A stretch of DNA of 64,000 nt from JAAZBV01 sp964499695 (lineage in GTDB: Bacteria; Desulfobacterota; DSM-4660; Desulfatiglandales; HGW-15): contig CAZCMD010000002.1 of assembly GCA_964499695.1 (NCBI GenBank), positions 15,325-79,324 on the forward strand, in the 5' to 3' direction. Shown here one piece after another: positions 44,657 to 52,440 of this stretch. A model generated the notes under the pieces. It ran no database searches, had not been told where the DNA came from, and saw only the letters and a program-made list of their open reading frames with translations. How positions within the stretch are numbered: position 1 is the first letter of the stretch; the number at the start of each line of letters is the position of its first letter. The position numbers and the translations under genes were made by a program.

Positions 44657-45748
44657 TTAACCCTCACACCTCACATGACACACACCTGTCAGTGTTTTAA
44701 CTTCATATGGGAAATATTTTCTTTTTAACCATAATGCCACATTAACCAGTGCAATCAGTACAGGTACTTCAACAAGCGGCCCAATGACAGCGGCAAATGC
44801 CTGCCCTGAGTTAATACCGAATACTGCTACTGCAACGGCAATGGCCAGTTCAAAATTGTTGGATGCCGCAGTAAAGCTTAAGGTTGTTGACTGCTCGTAT
44901 GTGGCCCCCGCCTTCATGGAAAGGAAGAAAGAGGCAAAAAACATTATTACAAAATAGATACAGAGCGGAATAGCAACCCGAATCACATCCATTGGGAGCT
45001 GAACAATATATTCGCCTTTAAGGGAGAACATGACCAGTATGGTAAACAATAGTGCAATCAGTGTAATGGGGCTGATCTTTGGGATGAATTTTTTCTCATA
45101 CCATTCCTTTCCTTTTGTATTAAGACCTATAACACGTGTAATAATGCCCGCAATAAAGGGAATACCGAGGTAGATAAATACACTTTCGGCTATCTGACCG
45201 ATTGATATATTAACAACAATACCCTTTAATCCAATCCACTGTGGTACAACAGTTATAAAGATGTAGGCATACAATGAAAAGAAGAGCACCTGGAATATTG
45301 AATTGAACGCAACAAGACCGGCACAGTATTCGGTATCGCCTGATGCGAGTTCATTCCAGACTATAACCATTGCTATACATCTTGCGAGGCCAATTAGTAT
45401 CAGCCCAACCATGTACTCATGGTGCCCTGATAAAAAGGCGATTGCCAGCAGAAACATCAGGATTGGCCCTATAACCCAGTTCTGCACGAGCGAAAGAACA
45501 AGTACCCTGATATTTTTGAATACACTGCCAAGCTGTTCGTATTTGACCTTTGCGAGAGGCGGATACATCATCAATATAAGACCTATCGCTATTGGTATAT
45601 TGGTTGTTCCAACCTGAAAGATATTAATGACATCTTTAATTTTCGGAAACAGATATCCTGAAAAAACCCCAATTATCATTGCTGCAAAAATCCACAGCGT
45701 AAGGAACCTGTCAAGAAAAGAGAGTCTTTTAGTAATTGATCCACTCAT
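44657..45748 (-). CDS. acr3: Arsenite efflux permease Acr3
   Basis: A 363-residue ten-helix transporter of the Acr3 family, exporting As(OH)3 by proton antiport. The signature 'LIGLARCIAMVIVWNELASGD' contains the essential Cys and Glu, and 'SFTAASNNFELAIAVAV' is the second conserved core. The ATG at 45748 directly follows the CcdA stop; a GTG at 45757 is an alternative. It lies between the CcdA gene and arsC, so reduction and efflux are coupled in one transcript. Confidence 0.94.
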   Translation of the reverse strand: MSGSITKRLSFLDRFLTLWIFAAMIIGVFSGYLFPKIKDVINIFQVGTTNIPIAIGLILMMYPPLAKVKYEQLGSVFKNIRVLVLSLVQNWVIGPILMFLLAIAFLSGHHEYMVGLILIGLARCIAMVIVWNELASGDTEYCAGLVAFNSIFQVLFFSLYAYIFITVVPQWIGLKGIVVNISIGQIAESVFIYLGIPFIAGIITRVIGLNTKGKEWYEKKFIPKISPITLIALLFTILVMFSLKGEYIVQLPMDVIRVAIPLCIYFVIMFFASFFLSMKAGATYEQSTTLSFTAASNNFELAIAVAVAVFGINSGQAFAAVIGPLVEVPVLIALVNVALWLKRKYFPYEVKTLTGVCHVRCEG

Positions 45749-45749
45749 T

Positions 45750-46457
45750 TTATTCACCTATAAATGGTTTAACAATAAAATAGAGACCCAACAGGATGAT
45801 AACTACACCTGCCCCCCTTCTAAACCATCTCCCGGTACCCTGCCACCTGCTGTTTTCCATTATACTTTTAACAAACCCGGTTGAGCTCCCTGCAATAACA
45901 ATGGGCAGACAATGGCCTATAGCAAAAAGGATTATGTAAATAATGCCAACAATGATCTTTTGCTGCACAGTAATAATGGCAAGCACAGGGGCAATAAATC
46001 CAAAGGTGCAGGAGCCTGAAAGAATGCCATATGCAAGCCCTAAACCCAGTGCCCCAAGAAATCCCCTGAAGTTTAATTTATACAGCAGGCTGCCGGATGC
46101 GGAGCATTTATCTACCCCGAGCATACCAAGTGCAATCCATATCAGAATAATTCCAATAATAACCTGCCAGTAATTACCTATATCTCCAAGCATCCTGCCA
46201 AGAAAGGCGCATATGATACCCACAAGAGCTATAGAGATAAAAAGTCCGGTGGAAAATAATAAAGAATATATGGCTGCCTTCCGGGGTGTTAAAAGGGTCT
46301 CCTGGCCCCCTACATATGCAACTATAAGAGGTATTGATGCCAGGTGACAGGGGCTGAACAGAACGCTTATCACACCCCACAGAAAACAACCCAGTGCCGC
46401 TATTGCAGGGCCTGCTGTTATCCATTCATTAACAGTAAGGAAAAAAGAATCAAACAT
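45750..46457 (-). CDS. CcdA/DsbD-type thiol:disulfide electron transporter
   Basis: A 235-residue membrane protein of the CcdA family, with six helices and the redox cysteines in 'LFSPCHLASIPL' and 'SGSCTFGFIAP'. It carries electrons from cytoplasmic thioredoxin to exported thioredoxin-fold proteins. The gene just upstream encodes such an exported thioredoxin (23 bases away), which is its likely partner. Its place between that gene and acr3 ties periplasmic thiol reduction to arsenic handling. Confidence 0.9.
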   Translation of the reverse strand: MFDSFFLTVNEWITAGPAIAALGCFLWGVISVLFSPCHLASIPLIVAYVGGQETLLTPRKAAIYSLLFSTGLFISIALVGIICAFLGRMLGDIGNYWQVIIGIILIWIALGMLGVDKCSASGSLLYKLNFRGFLGALGLGLAYGILSGSCTFGFIAPVLAIITVQQKIIVGIIYIILFAIGHCLPIVIAGSSTGFVKSIMENSRWQGTGRWFRRGAGVVIILLGLYFIVKPFIGE

Positions 46458-46480
46458 CAGATATTACTCCGAAACACCAA

Positions 46481-46873
46481 TTATTTTTCAACACCCATTT
46501 TAGCAAGCTGGGCTACAATATCCTTTTCACTCATGAACCCGATGTGTCTGAAGACCTCTTCTCCACTTGGGTTAAAGAATACCTGGGTGGGAAGAGCCCT
46601 TAATTTGTATACATATTGCTGTTCAGGATCATCAAGGAGATTTATAAAAACAATGGCGGCCTTTCCCTCATAACTAGTTTTGAGTTTTTCCAGTATCGGA
46701 GACATCATTTTGCATTGAGTGCAGGTTTTTTTACCAAGTGCGACCATTGTCACCATACCCTTGACAGGAAGGTTTTTTAGGAATTCCTCATGCTCTTCAG
46801 CAGGCGTTTTACCTGATACAATTCCTGGCACAATAAGAATGGCTATAAGTATTGTAATTAATAAAGACTTCAT
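46481..46873 (-). CDS. Exported thioredoxin-like protein
   Basis: A 130-residue protein with an N-terminal signal peptide (about 1-20, 'VPGIVSG') and active site 'CTQCKMMSPIL', with the cis-Pro in 'RALPTQVFF'. The ATG at 46873 has GGAGG seven bases upstream, and that site overlaps the end of the full-length arsM frame. The longer 155-residue frame would run into arsM. It probably receives electrons from the adjacent CcdA and reduces a periplasmic target that may be part of the arsenic pathway. It is a paralogue of the thioredoxin lipoprotein at 30539-31033. Confidence 0.9.
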   Translation of the reverse strand: MKSLLITILIAILIVPGIVSGKTPAEEHEEFLKNLPVKGMVTMVALGKKTCTQCKMMSPILEKLKTSYEGKAAIVFINLLDDPEQQYVYKLRALPTQVFFNPSGEEVFRHIGFMSEKDIVAQLAKMGVEK

Positions 46874-46889
46874 TTTTATCCTCCACAAA

Positions 46890-47681
46890 TTATTTAACAG
46901 CCTGTATATAAGCAGAGAAAACCAAGTTTTCAGCCCCTTTGGCCACATTCCAACTACTGATTATTTCATGACTCTTAGGTTTATTTATAATTGTTTTTTC
47001 TTTAAACCCATTGTCTGTAAGAATTTTTTCCACCTCACCGGGTGAAATAGCCCCGGACACTCAGCCAGTGTAGGCTTCAGGATCATTCAGAACCTGCGCT
47101 GGCAGATCTCCTGATCGTAATACATCAGAGATAATCATCCTTCCACCAGGTTTAAGGGCGCGGAATATCTCACCGAACACCCTGTTTTTATCGGGTGAAA
47201 GATTAATTACACAGTTGGATATTACCACATCAACAGAGCTGTCAGGTACGGGCAGTTCTTCTATTTTTCCCCACCTGAAATCAACATTCTTAAAATTTAA
47301 TTTTTGAGCGTTTTCTTTGGCCCGTTCAACCATTTCGGGGGTCATGTCCACGCCAATCACCTTTCCTGATTCACCCACAATCCTTGCTGCAAGAAATGCA
47401 TCAAACCCGGCGCCGCTTCCCAAATCCAGTACTGTTTCACCGGGTTTGAGTTTTGCCTGGCTTAATGGATTTCCGCATCCAAGCCCCAGGTTTGCCTCAC
47501 CGGGGGCAAGACGAAGCTCTTCATCAGTGTAATCAAGGGCCCTGCCTAGTTCTTCAATAGAGATATCCTGCCCTGTTTCTCCGCAGCATGAAGAACAGGC
47601 AATGCCACCTGATTTAGCAATATCAGAGTATTTTTTAATTACAATCTGATGAATTTTTTCTTTTTGTATTTCAATGCCCAT
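46890..47681 (-). CDS. arsM: Arsenite methyltransferase ArsM, candidate selenoprotein (TGA read through)
   Basis: A predicted 263-residue SAM-dependent As(III) methyltransferase with an in-frame TGA at codon 207 (47061-47063). Before it stand the family hallmarks: 'CSSCCG' N-terminal cysteines, 'NLGLGCGNP', SAM motif 'VLDLGSGAGFDAFLAA', 'VIGVDMTPEMVERA' and 'SNCVINLSPDK'. The TGA falls in 'PEAYTG-U-VSGAISP', where homologues have Cys ('AYxGCxxGA'), one of the arsenic-binding thiols. The same frame continues for 56 codons with a normal ArsM ending ('ENLVFSAYIQAVK') to TAA at 46890-46892. A SECIS-like hairpin follows the TGA. Residue 207 is therefore read as selenocysteine. It starts 7 bases after the DGC-domain gene. 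A nonsense mutation is the alternative. Confidence 0.85.
47027..47047 (-). promoter_or_regulatory. Candidate bacterial SECIS hairpin in arsM
   Basis: On the mRNA, bases +14 to +20 after the UGA (UUUCACC) pair with +27 to +34 (GGUG-GAAA, one bulged G). This leaves the hexaloop CGGUGA at +21 to +26. The loop has G at its second position and a GGU, as in known bacterial SECIS loops, and it lies inside the usual 16-37 base distance from the UGA. A competing hairpin (CCGGG/CCCGG) lies nearer the UGA. The fold was found by eye and has not been computed. Confidence 0.6.
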
Positions 47682-47688
47682 ATATTAT

Positions 47689-48069
47689 CTATGCACCCCC
47701 GCAACACACCTTTTTAATCTCATCTTTTACCCTCTGAATCTCAAGGTGTTTCAGATCAAAGTCCTTGCTCTTTTTGATTCCCAGATCAGTTAGAACAATA
47801 TAATCTTTTAAAGGAACATCTGCCCGAGCAAGCGTAGCCTTTGCGCAGCCCACTTCACATCCATCAATGGCTATCATGCGGGGCGTATCCTTTGCCGACT
47901 GTACAAAACCCGAAAGACCGCCACCTATCCCTGCAAGACAGAACATCTTTCCAAAACCTTCCTGCGTAAGTTCAACAGCAGCCCTGTTGGCTAGCTGACC
48001 CACATTTGATGCGCCTGAACAGGCAAGAATCATAATATTCCCATCAGTTGTACAGCAATTTTCTGCCAT
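47689..48069 (-). CDS. DGC-domain putative zinc-binding protein
   Basis: A 126-residue cysteine-rich cytoplasmic protein. The DGC motif appears in 'IAIDGCEVGCAKATL', with further Cys in 'ENCCTT', 'LACSGASNVGQ', 'MFCLAGIGGG' and 'KVCCGGA' at the very end. The family often sits beside arsenic, mercury or selenium genes and is thought to bind metal, but its function is not established. AAGGAGG precedes the ATG. It lies between the redox-active disulfide protein and arsM. A metallochaperone role for As(III) is plausible inference. Confidence 0.82.
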   Translation of the reverse strand: MAENCCTTDGNIMILACSGASNVGQLANRAAVELTQEGFGKMFCLAGIGGGLSGFVQSAKDTPRMIAIDGCEVGCAKATLARADVPLKDYIVLTDLGIKKSKDFDLKHLEIQRVKDEIKKVCCGGA

Positions 48070-48090
48070 TTTTTTATCCTCCTTAAATGA

Positions 48091-48324
48091 TTATTGTTGT
48101 ATCCAACCTTTGATCTCATCCTTGGTTGGTATCTTTCCTACGCTTTTTACCTTGCCATCCACAACAATAGCAGGTGTCCCGAACACACCGTGTTTAGCTA
48201 TCTCAAGGGTGTCAGTGATTTTTTCAACATTTACATTTATTCCTGCCTCTGCCACGGCATCCATCACGTTTTTCATGGTAGCCTCGCATCTTTTACATCC
48301 CGGTCCTAATACCTTTATTTCCAT
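48091..48324 (-). CDS. Redox-active disulfide protein (small thioredoxin)
   Basis: A 77-residue thioredoxin-fold protein of the archaeal MTH895 type (thioredoxin family 'redox-active disulfide protein 2'). The active site is 'GPGCKRCEATM' and the cis-Pro is in 'VFGTPAIVVDGKV'. AAGGAGG precedes the ATG. It is a likely cytoplasmic reductant for ArsC or ArsM, inferred from its position in the arsenic operon. Confidence 0.9.
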   Translation of the reverse strand: MEIKVLGPGCKRCEATMKNVMDAVAEAGINVNVEKITDTLEIAKHGVFGTPAIVVDGKVKSVGKIPTKDEIKGWIQQ

Positions 48325-48352
48325 AATTACCTCCTTTTTAATATTACTTATT

Positions 48353-48424
48353 ATTCACCGCAAAGGCGCAAAGAGTGCTAAGTTTTTTTTGTTTTTCTCT
48401 GCGTCCTTGGCCTCTTTGCGGTGA
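48353..48424. repeat. Intergenic inverted repeat (CACCGCAAAG type)
   Basis: Arms TTCACCGCAAAG (about 48354-48365) and CTTTGCGGTGAA (about 48413-48424) are perfectly complementary, with partial pairing inside (GCGCAAAGAG against CTCTGCGTCC) around a T-rich centre. It fills the gap between the permease and the redox-active disulfide protein. Palindromes of this wording are common dispersed intergenic repeats in environmental bacterial genomes, from general knowledge. Confidence 0.6.
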
Positions 48425-48428
48425 AACT

Positions 48429-49601
48429 TTACATAGTTAACCATCCATAGGTCATACCCGCTATAGTGGATAGAATCACAATTATTGAACAGAACACGGC
48501 TGTCTTTTTAACTCCCATAATCCCGTTTATGACCAGCATGTTAGGCAGAGACAAAGCCGGCCCTGCCAGAAGCAGCGCAAGCGCAGGCCCTTTGCCCATG
48601 CCTGCCCCAATAAGCCCCTGCAATATGGGGACTTCAGTAAGGGTTGCAAAATACATTAACGCCCCTGCTACTGAGGCAAAAAGGTTTGCCCATAGAGAAT
48701 TGCCACCAACCAGGCTCTCTATATAGTGTTCAGGTATAAGCGCCGGATGACCCGGTCTTCCAAGTAAAAAACCAGCAACAAGTACACCTGCGAAAAGAAG
48801 CGGGAAAATCTGTTTCATGAACCCCCATGTTGATTCGACCCAGTTTATTCTTTCATCTTTTTTGAACCACTGTTTGATCATAAACCCTAAAACAATCAGC
48901 AAAATAAAGGTGATGTACCATTTTATTGAAAATATGAAGGGCCAGATCCCTATTTCCCCCTGGGCTGGTCTGGCAAAGGCGGCAAATATAAGTATGAGAA
49001 CCATTGTAAATATAAACATGGCATCTTGTGTCAGTGTCCGGCCCTTTTCCTCTTCATCAGGCAGATATATCTGCCCTGCCTCTCTTGCCGCATCATCCTT
49101 TCTGAAGATAAATGCCATCAGAATGCCTGTTATTATAGCAAATAGCACCGCTCCGACAGCCCTTGCTAAACCAAGCTGCCAGCCAAGGATTCGCGCAGTC
49201 AAGACAATGGCAAGTACATTTATCGCGGGCCCTGAATAAAGAAAGGCAGTAGCAGGACCAATACCCGCACCCCTTGTATATATACCAGCAAAAAGGGGAA
49301 GAACCGTACATGAACATACAGCAAGTACTGTCCCGGACACGGAGGCAACAGAGTATGATAATATCTTATTTGCCTTTGAGCCAAAATATTTAAGGACAGA
49401 TGCCTGGGATACAAATACTGCTATAGCACCGGCAATAAAGAAAGCCGGTATAAGGCATGTGAGCACATGCTCCCTTGCATACTCCTGAAGCATAAGAAAT
49501 GCCTCAAGACCTGACCTGCGGACAATTTCACTGTGCCAGGGTATATAATATGCCCCTAAAAATATAACGATTATAAGTAATAATTTATTACGTTCTTTCA
49601 T
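48429..49601 (-). CDS. ArsP/DUF318-family permease
   Basis: A 390-residue membrane protein of the PF03773 permease family with about eight to ten helices. The family cysteine motif is 'VLAVCSCTVLPLFAGIYTRGAG', and 'GPAINVLAIVLTARIL' and 'AGPALSLPNMLVINGIMG' are the repeated core helices. ArsP members export trivalent organoarsenicals such as methylarsenite. With arsM three genes downstream, that is the best guess for its substrate. GGGGAT precedes the ATG. It is the first gene after arsR. Confidence 0.85.
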   Translation of the reverse strand: MKERNKLLLIIVIFLGAYYIPWHSEIVRRSGLEAFLMLQEYAREHVLTCLIPAFFIAGAIAVFVSQASVLKYFGSKANKILSYSVASVSGTVLAVCSCTVLPLFAGIYTRGAGIGPATAFLYSGPAINVLAIVLTARILGWQLGLARAVGAVLFAIITGILMAFIFRKDDAAREAGQIYLPDEEEKGRTLTQDAMFIFTMVLILIFAAFARPAQGEIGIWPFIFSIKWYITFILLIVLGFMIKQWFKKDERINWVESTWGFMKQIFPLLFAGVLVAGFLLGRPGHPALIPEHYIESLVGGNSLWANLFASVAGALMYFATLTEVPILQGLIGAGMGKGPALALLLAGPALSLPNMLVINGIMGVKKTAVFCSIIVILSTIAGMTYGWLTM

Positions 49602-49614
49602 GGTATTATCCCCA

Positions 49615-49638
49615 ATATCTATATTCTAATATAGATAT
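49615..49638. promoter_or_regulatory. Candidate second ArsR operator
   Basis: A perfect palindrome with 11-base arms, ATATCTATATT and AATATAGATAT, separated by CT. It lies between the arsR stop and the permease start. It contains the same CTATATTC-type half-site found across the arsR promoter at 50010-50033. It may allow separate ArsR control of the permease, or fold in the mRNA. Confidence 0.6.
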
Positions 49639-49650
49639 ATAGCGCATTTA

Positions 49651-49995
49651 TCATCTGCAGCAGACTTCATCCCTTCGGACTGATGGAAGCTTATCCATAA
49701 GGGATATGATATCTTTTTCATTCTTGAGCCAGTGTTTAAGGTTACCCAGAAGGCTTGCAGCATAGGGTGATCCATTCCCATCGGACAGATAATAATCCAC
49801 CCATAACCCATCCTTTCTGCTTTCGACCAGACCTGCTTCTTCAAGTATTTTAAGGTGTTTTGATGCGCTCGGCTGGGCAATCTGGAGCGCCTCCCTTATT
49901 TCGCAGACACACATTTTCTTATGTTGAAGCATTTTTACTATCTTAACCCTGTTTGGATCAGACAGGGCCTTCATTACCTTTATAAAATCTTTCAT
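49651..49995 (-). CDS. arsR: ArsR-family arsenite-responsive repressor
   Basis: A 114-residue winged-helix repressor. 'MKALSDPNRVKIVKMLQHKKMCVCEIREAL' includes the CVC sensing pair, 'QPSASKHLKILEEAGLV' is the recognition helix, and the C-terminus ends in a Cys pair ('EVCCR'). The ATG at 49995 is preferred: GGAG stands upstream and the protein then starts as the family does. It is the first gene of the arsenic cluster and likely represses its own promoter. Confidence 0.9.
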   Translation of the reverse strand: MKDFIKVMKALSDPNRVKIVKMLQHKKMCVCEIREALQIAQPSASKHLKILEEAGLVESRKDGLWVDYYLSDGNGSPYAASLLGNLKHWLKNEKDIISLMDKLPSVRRDEVCCR

Positions 49996-50009
49996 TCGTA
50001 TCTCCACAT

Positions 50010-50055
50010 CTATATTCTTTTTATGGAATATAGTCTCCACATATGCCATTGTCAA
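50010..50055 (-). promoter_or_regulatory. arsR promoter with overlapping operator (arsenic cluster)
   Basis: On the minus strand TTGACA (50050-50055) is followed after 17 bases by TATATT (50027-50032). An inverted repeat CTATATTC (50010-50017) and GAATATAG (50026-50033), spaced by 8 bases, covers the -10 box. A repressor bound there would block RNA polymerase. The gene starts at 49995. Confidence 0.78.
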
Positions 50056-50129
50056 CAGCTATATTATCTACTTAAAATTGGTATGTAATATGATGTTAAA
50101 AGGAATAATTTTCCTGGAAGGTTGTTCCC

Positions 50130-50156
50130 GGGAATCGGCCATTACGGCTGATTCCC
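50130..50156. other. Hairpin between PiT gene and arsR
   Basis: GGGAATC-G-GCC and GGC-T-GATTCCC pair around ATTAC, a stable stem with one mismatch. It lies 7 bases past the stop of the PiT gene (minus strand) and ahead of the arsR promoter. It lacks a T-run, so it may be a weak terminator or an mRNA 3' end stabiliser. Confidence 0.4.
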
Positions 50157-50163
50157 AGTATTA

Positions 50164-52440
50164 TTAATGGCTGTCAAGCTGTGGGTAGGATTTTACGAGA
50201 TCTTTATCAAGCTTAAAGGATTCATTCAGTATCTCAAGCAGTTTTATATTCTGCCTGACTGCCATCAAACAATCACCCACAATTGCATAGAAAAGAATGC
50301 TAAGTCTTGTTTTTGATGAATTATCCTGTATCCTTTTGATCTGCTCGATATTCGCCCTGTCTGCAATCTGATTTAATCTGTTATATTGCTCAACAATGTT
50401 CTGATATTCACTGATATCCTTATTTATGAAGGCAGTCTCTACCTTTATAAATACATCCATCACAATATCTTTTATCTCCTTAAGCTCTTCGATCTGAACA
50501 CCAAGCAGCCCTTTATGCTTATTTGCGATATGTATATATGACCTCAACACAATATCTCTGAACCCGTCAGAAAGTTTCTGGAGGATACGGATTGTCCGTG
50601 CATAATTATGAGAGAGTTTATGATCTTCCTTCTGCTGAAGCCTCAACACCTTGAAGACATTTGCCATAATGATATTGACCCACACCTGGTGTTTTTTAAC
50701 CACTTTTCTTTGTATATTTAATGTGCTGATATCCTGCATGAAAAGGGCATCAAGTGTTGTATCAAAACATCTCCTGAATTCACCAATCAAGATGGCCAGG
50801 TGATTGAAGGTTATTGATATAGCCGCTTTAGGATCAGAGATCTTCTTCAGGTTTAATATCTCTGTTTCTTTAATCTCTTCTGACCGTGTCTTATGCTTTT
50901 TATGATTGCGGTAGATAATCAATATGGATATGACAAACAGTAGTGCAATCCCTATAATCTCCAGTGATGCTATTATGTAGCAGAAGAGAAATGCAAATAT
51001 AAAGGCAACCAGGGCGGTCATAAACCACCCGCCTATTACTGTCAGCACCCCTGTAACCCTGTAAACAGCGCTTTCTCTTCCCCAGGCCTGATCAGCAAAT
51101 GAGGTACCCATGGCAACCATAAATGTTACATATGTGGTAGAAAGGGGAAGTTTCATCGACGTGGCATATGCTATGAGGGCGCTCGAGACCATCAGGTTTA
51201 CCGAGGCGCGCAGCATATCGAACTGTGGTCTTCTGTCCAGGTCTGGAGTTGCCTTTCTACTTGACGGGTCTATTCTTCTGTCAACGATCTCCTTTACCCT
51301 TTCAGGTATAAAGCAGCACAGATTGTTGAAGAGTGCATCGGTCATGCTCACAATCTTTCTTGAGATCCACATGGATTCAAAAAGTTCAGTCCCTTCATCC
51401 TGCTGCCCCAGGCTTATCTCTGTACGTGTAACAGTGCGGCCTTTTTTAGAAAACCAGAGAGTAAGCACCATAATTATACCTGACAACACCAGGAGCATCC
51501 CCTGGGTATGCACCTTGTCACTTAATGCGCCCATCATCTGAGTCATCGGGTTTCCTGATGCCACTGCTATCTGATATGCATTAAGTCCGGCAAGGGGCAC
51601 TCCAATGAAATTTACAAGGTCATTGGATGCAAAGGCCATTGCCAGGGCAAAGGTGCCAGCGAGGACAATTATCTTTAATATTTTAATCCTGAATAAAATC
51701 AGGGCCTGGAATATTATTGCTGAACAGATAAAAATGTAGGCCATCAGTCTGAAGGTATGCTCCTTTATCCAGAGAGCTATCTCAGGTGTTATAAATGTTG
51801 CCCCTTTTACCCCGTTAATCAGCATGAAATATATAATCAGCACCATTGCAAGGCCACCCCACAGCGCGCCATATCGTTTGATTTTTTTCTCATAGTTAAA
51901 AGTAAAGATAAGGCGTGTAAAAAACTGGATGACTGTACCGAAAAAGAAGGCAACAATAATTGATAATAGAATACCGAATATGATAACCATTGCCTTTGAT
52001 GTGTTGATGTATGAAATAACATCGACAAAACTTGCGCCTGAATCCTGTACCTTTAAAAAGGCCATTGCAACGGCGGCACCAAGCAGATCAAAAACAATAG
52101 AAACTGTTGTTGATGTTGGAAGACCATAGGTATTGAATACATCAAGGAGGAGTATATCGGTGAACATAACCGCAAGAAAGACCGTGATCAGCTCCGGCAT
52201 GGTAAAAAACTGGGGATGAAAAATACCCTTTCTTGCCACCTCCATCATCCCGCCTGATGCAGCGACTCCGGTAAGGATACCAATGCTCGCAATAATAAGT
52301 ATTACGAAAAATGGGGCAGCCTTTGAACCTATGGCTGAATTTAAAAAATTAACCGCATCATTTGCCACGCCAACTATCAGATCAAAAAAGGCAAAGAGCA
52401 GCAAGAGACCGACAAGTATATATATAACTTCTATTCCCAT
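50164..52440 (-). CDS. PiT-family phosphate transporter with PhoU-like C-terminal domain
   Basis: A 758-residue protein. Residues about 1-510 form the PiT permease with its two signature repeats, 'GVANDAVNFLNSAIGSKAA' near the N-terminus and 'FASNDLVNFIGVPLAGL' in the middle ('NDxxN' motifs), in about ten or more helices. Residues about 560-745 are helical and PhoU-like ('LSDGFRDIVLRSYIHIANKHKGLLGVQ' region). Standard PiT proteins are about 400-500 residues, so this is an extended form. Such transporters also admit arsenate, which makes its place beside the arsenic cluster notable. Confidence 0.88.
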   Translation of the reverse strand: MGIEVIYILVGLLLLFAFFDLIVGVANDAVNFLNSAIGSKAAPFFVILIIASIGILTGVAASGGMMEVARKGIFHPQFFTMPELITVFLAVMFTDILLLDVFNTYGLPTSTTVSIVFDLLGAAVAMAFLKVQDSGASFVDVISYINTSKAMVIIFGILLSIIVAFFFGTVIQFFTRLIFTFNYEKKIKRYGALWGGLAMVLIIYFMLINGVKGATFITPEIALWIKEHTFRLMAYIFICSAIIFQALILFRIKILKIIVLAGTFALAMAFASNDLVNFIGVPLAGLNAYQIAVASGNPMTQMMGALSDKVHTQGMLLVLSGIIMVLTLWFSKKGRTVTRTEISLGQQDEGTELFESMWISRKIVSMTDALFNNLCCFIPERVKEIVDRRIDPSSRKATPDLDRRPQFDMLRASVNLMVSSALIAYATSMKLPLSTTYVTFMVAMGTSFADQAWGRESAVYRVTGVLTVIGGWFMTALVAFIFAFLFCYIIASLEIIGIALLFVISILIIYRNHKKHKTRSEEIKETEILNLKKISDPKAAISITFNHLAILIGEFRRCFDTTLDALFMQDISTLNIQRKVVKKHQVWVNIIMANVFKVLRLQQKEDHKLSHNYARTIRILQKLSDGFRDIVLRSYIHIANKHKGLLGVQIEELKEIKDIVMDVFIKVETAFINKDISEYQNIVEQYNRLNQIADRANIEQIKRIQDNSSKTRLSILFYAIVGDCLMAVRQNIKLLEILNESFKLDKDLVKSYPQLDSH

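Noticed and set aside
46890..47063. arsM as an ordinary pseudogene or truncated 206-residue protein
   Set aside because: Frame, family similarity and codon character continue unchanged past the TGA, only one stop is found, it coincides with a conserved Cys, and the distance to the next gene fits the longer product.
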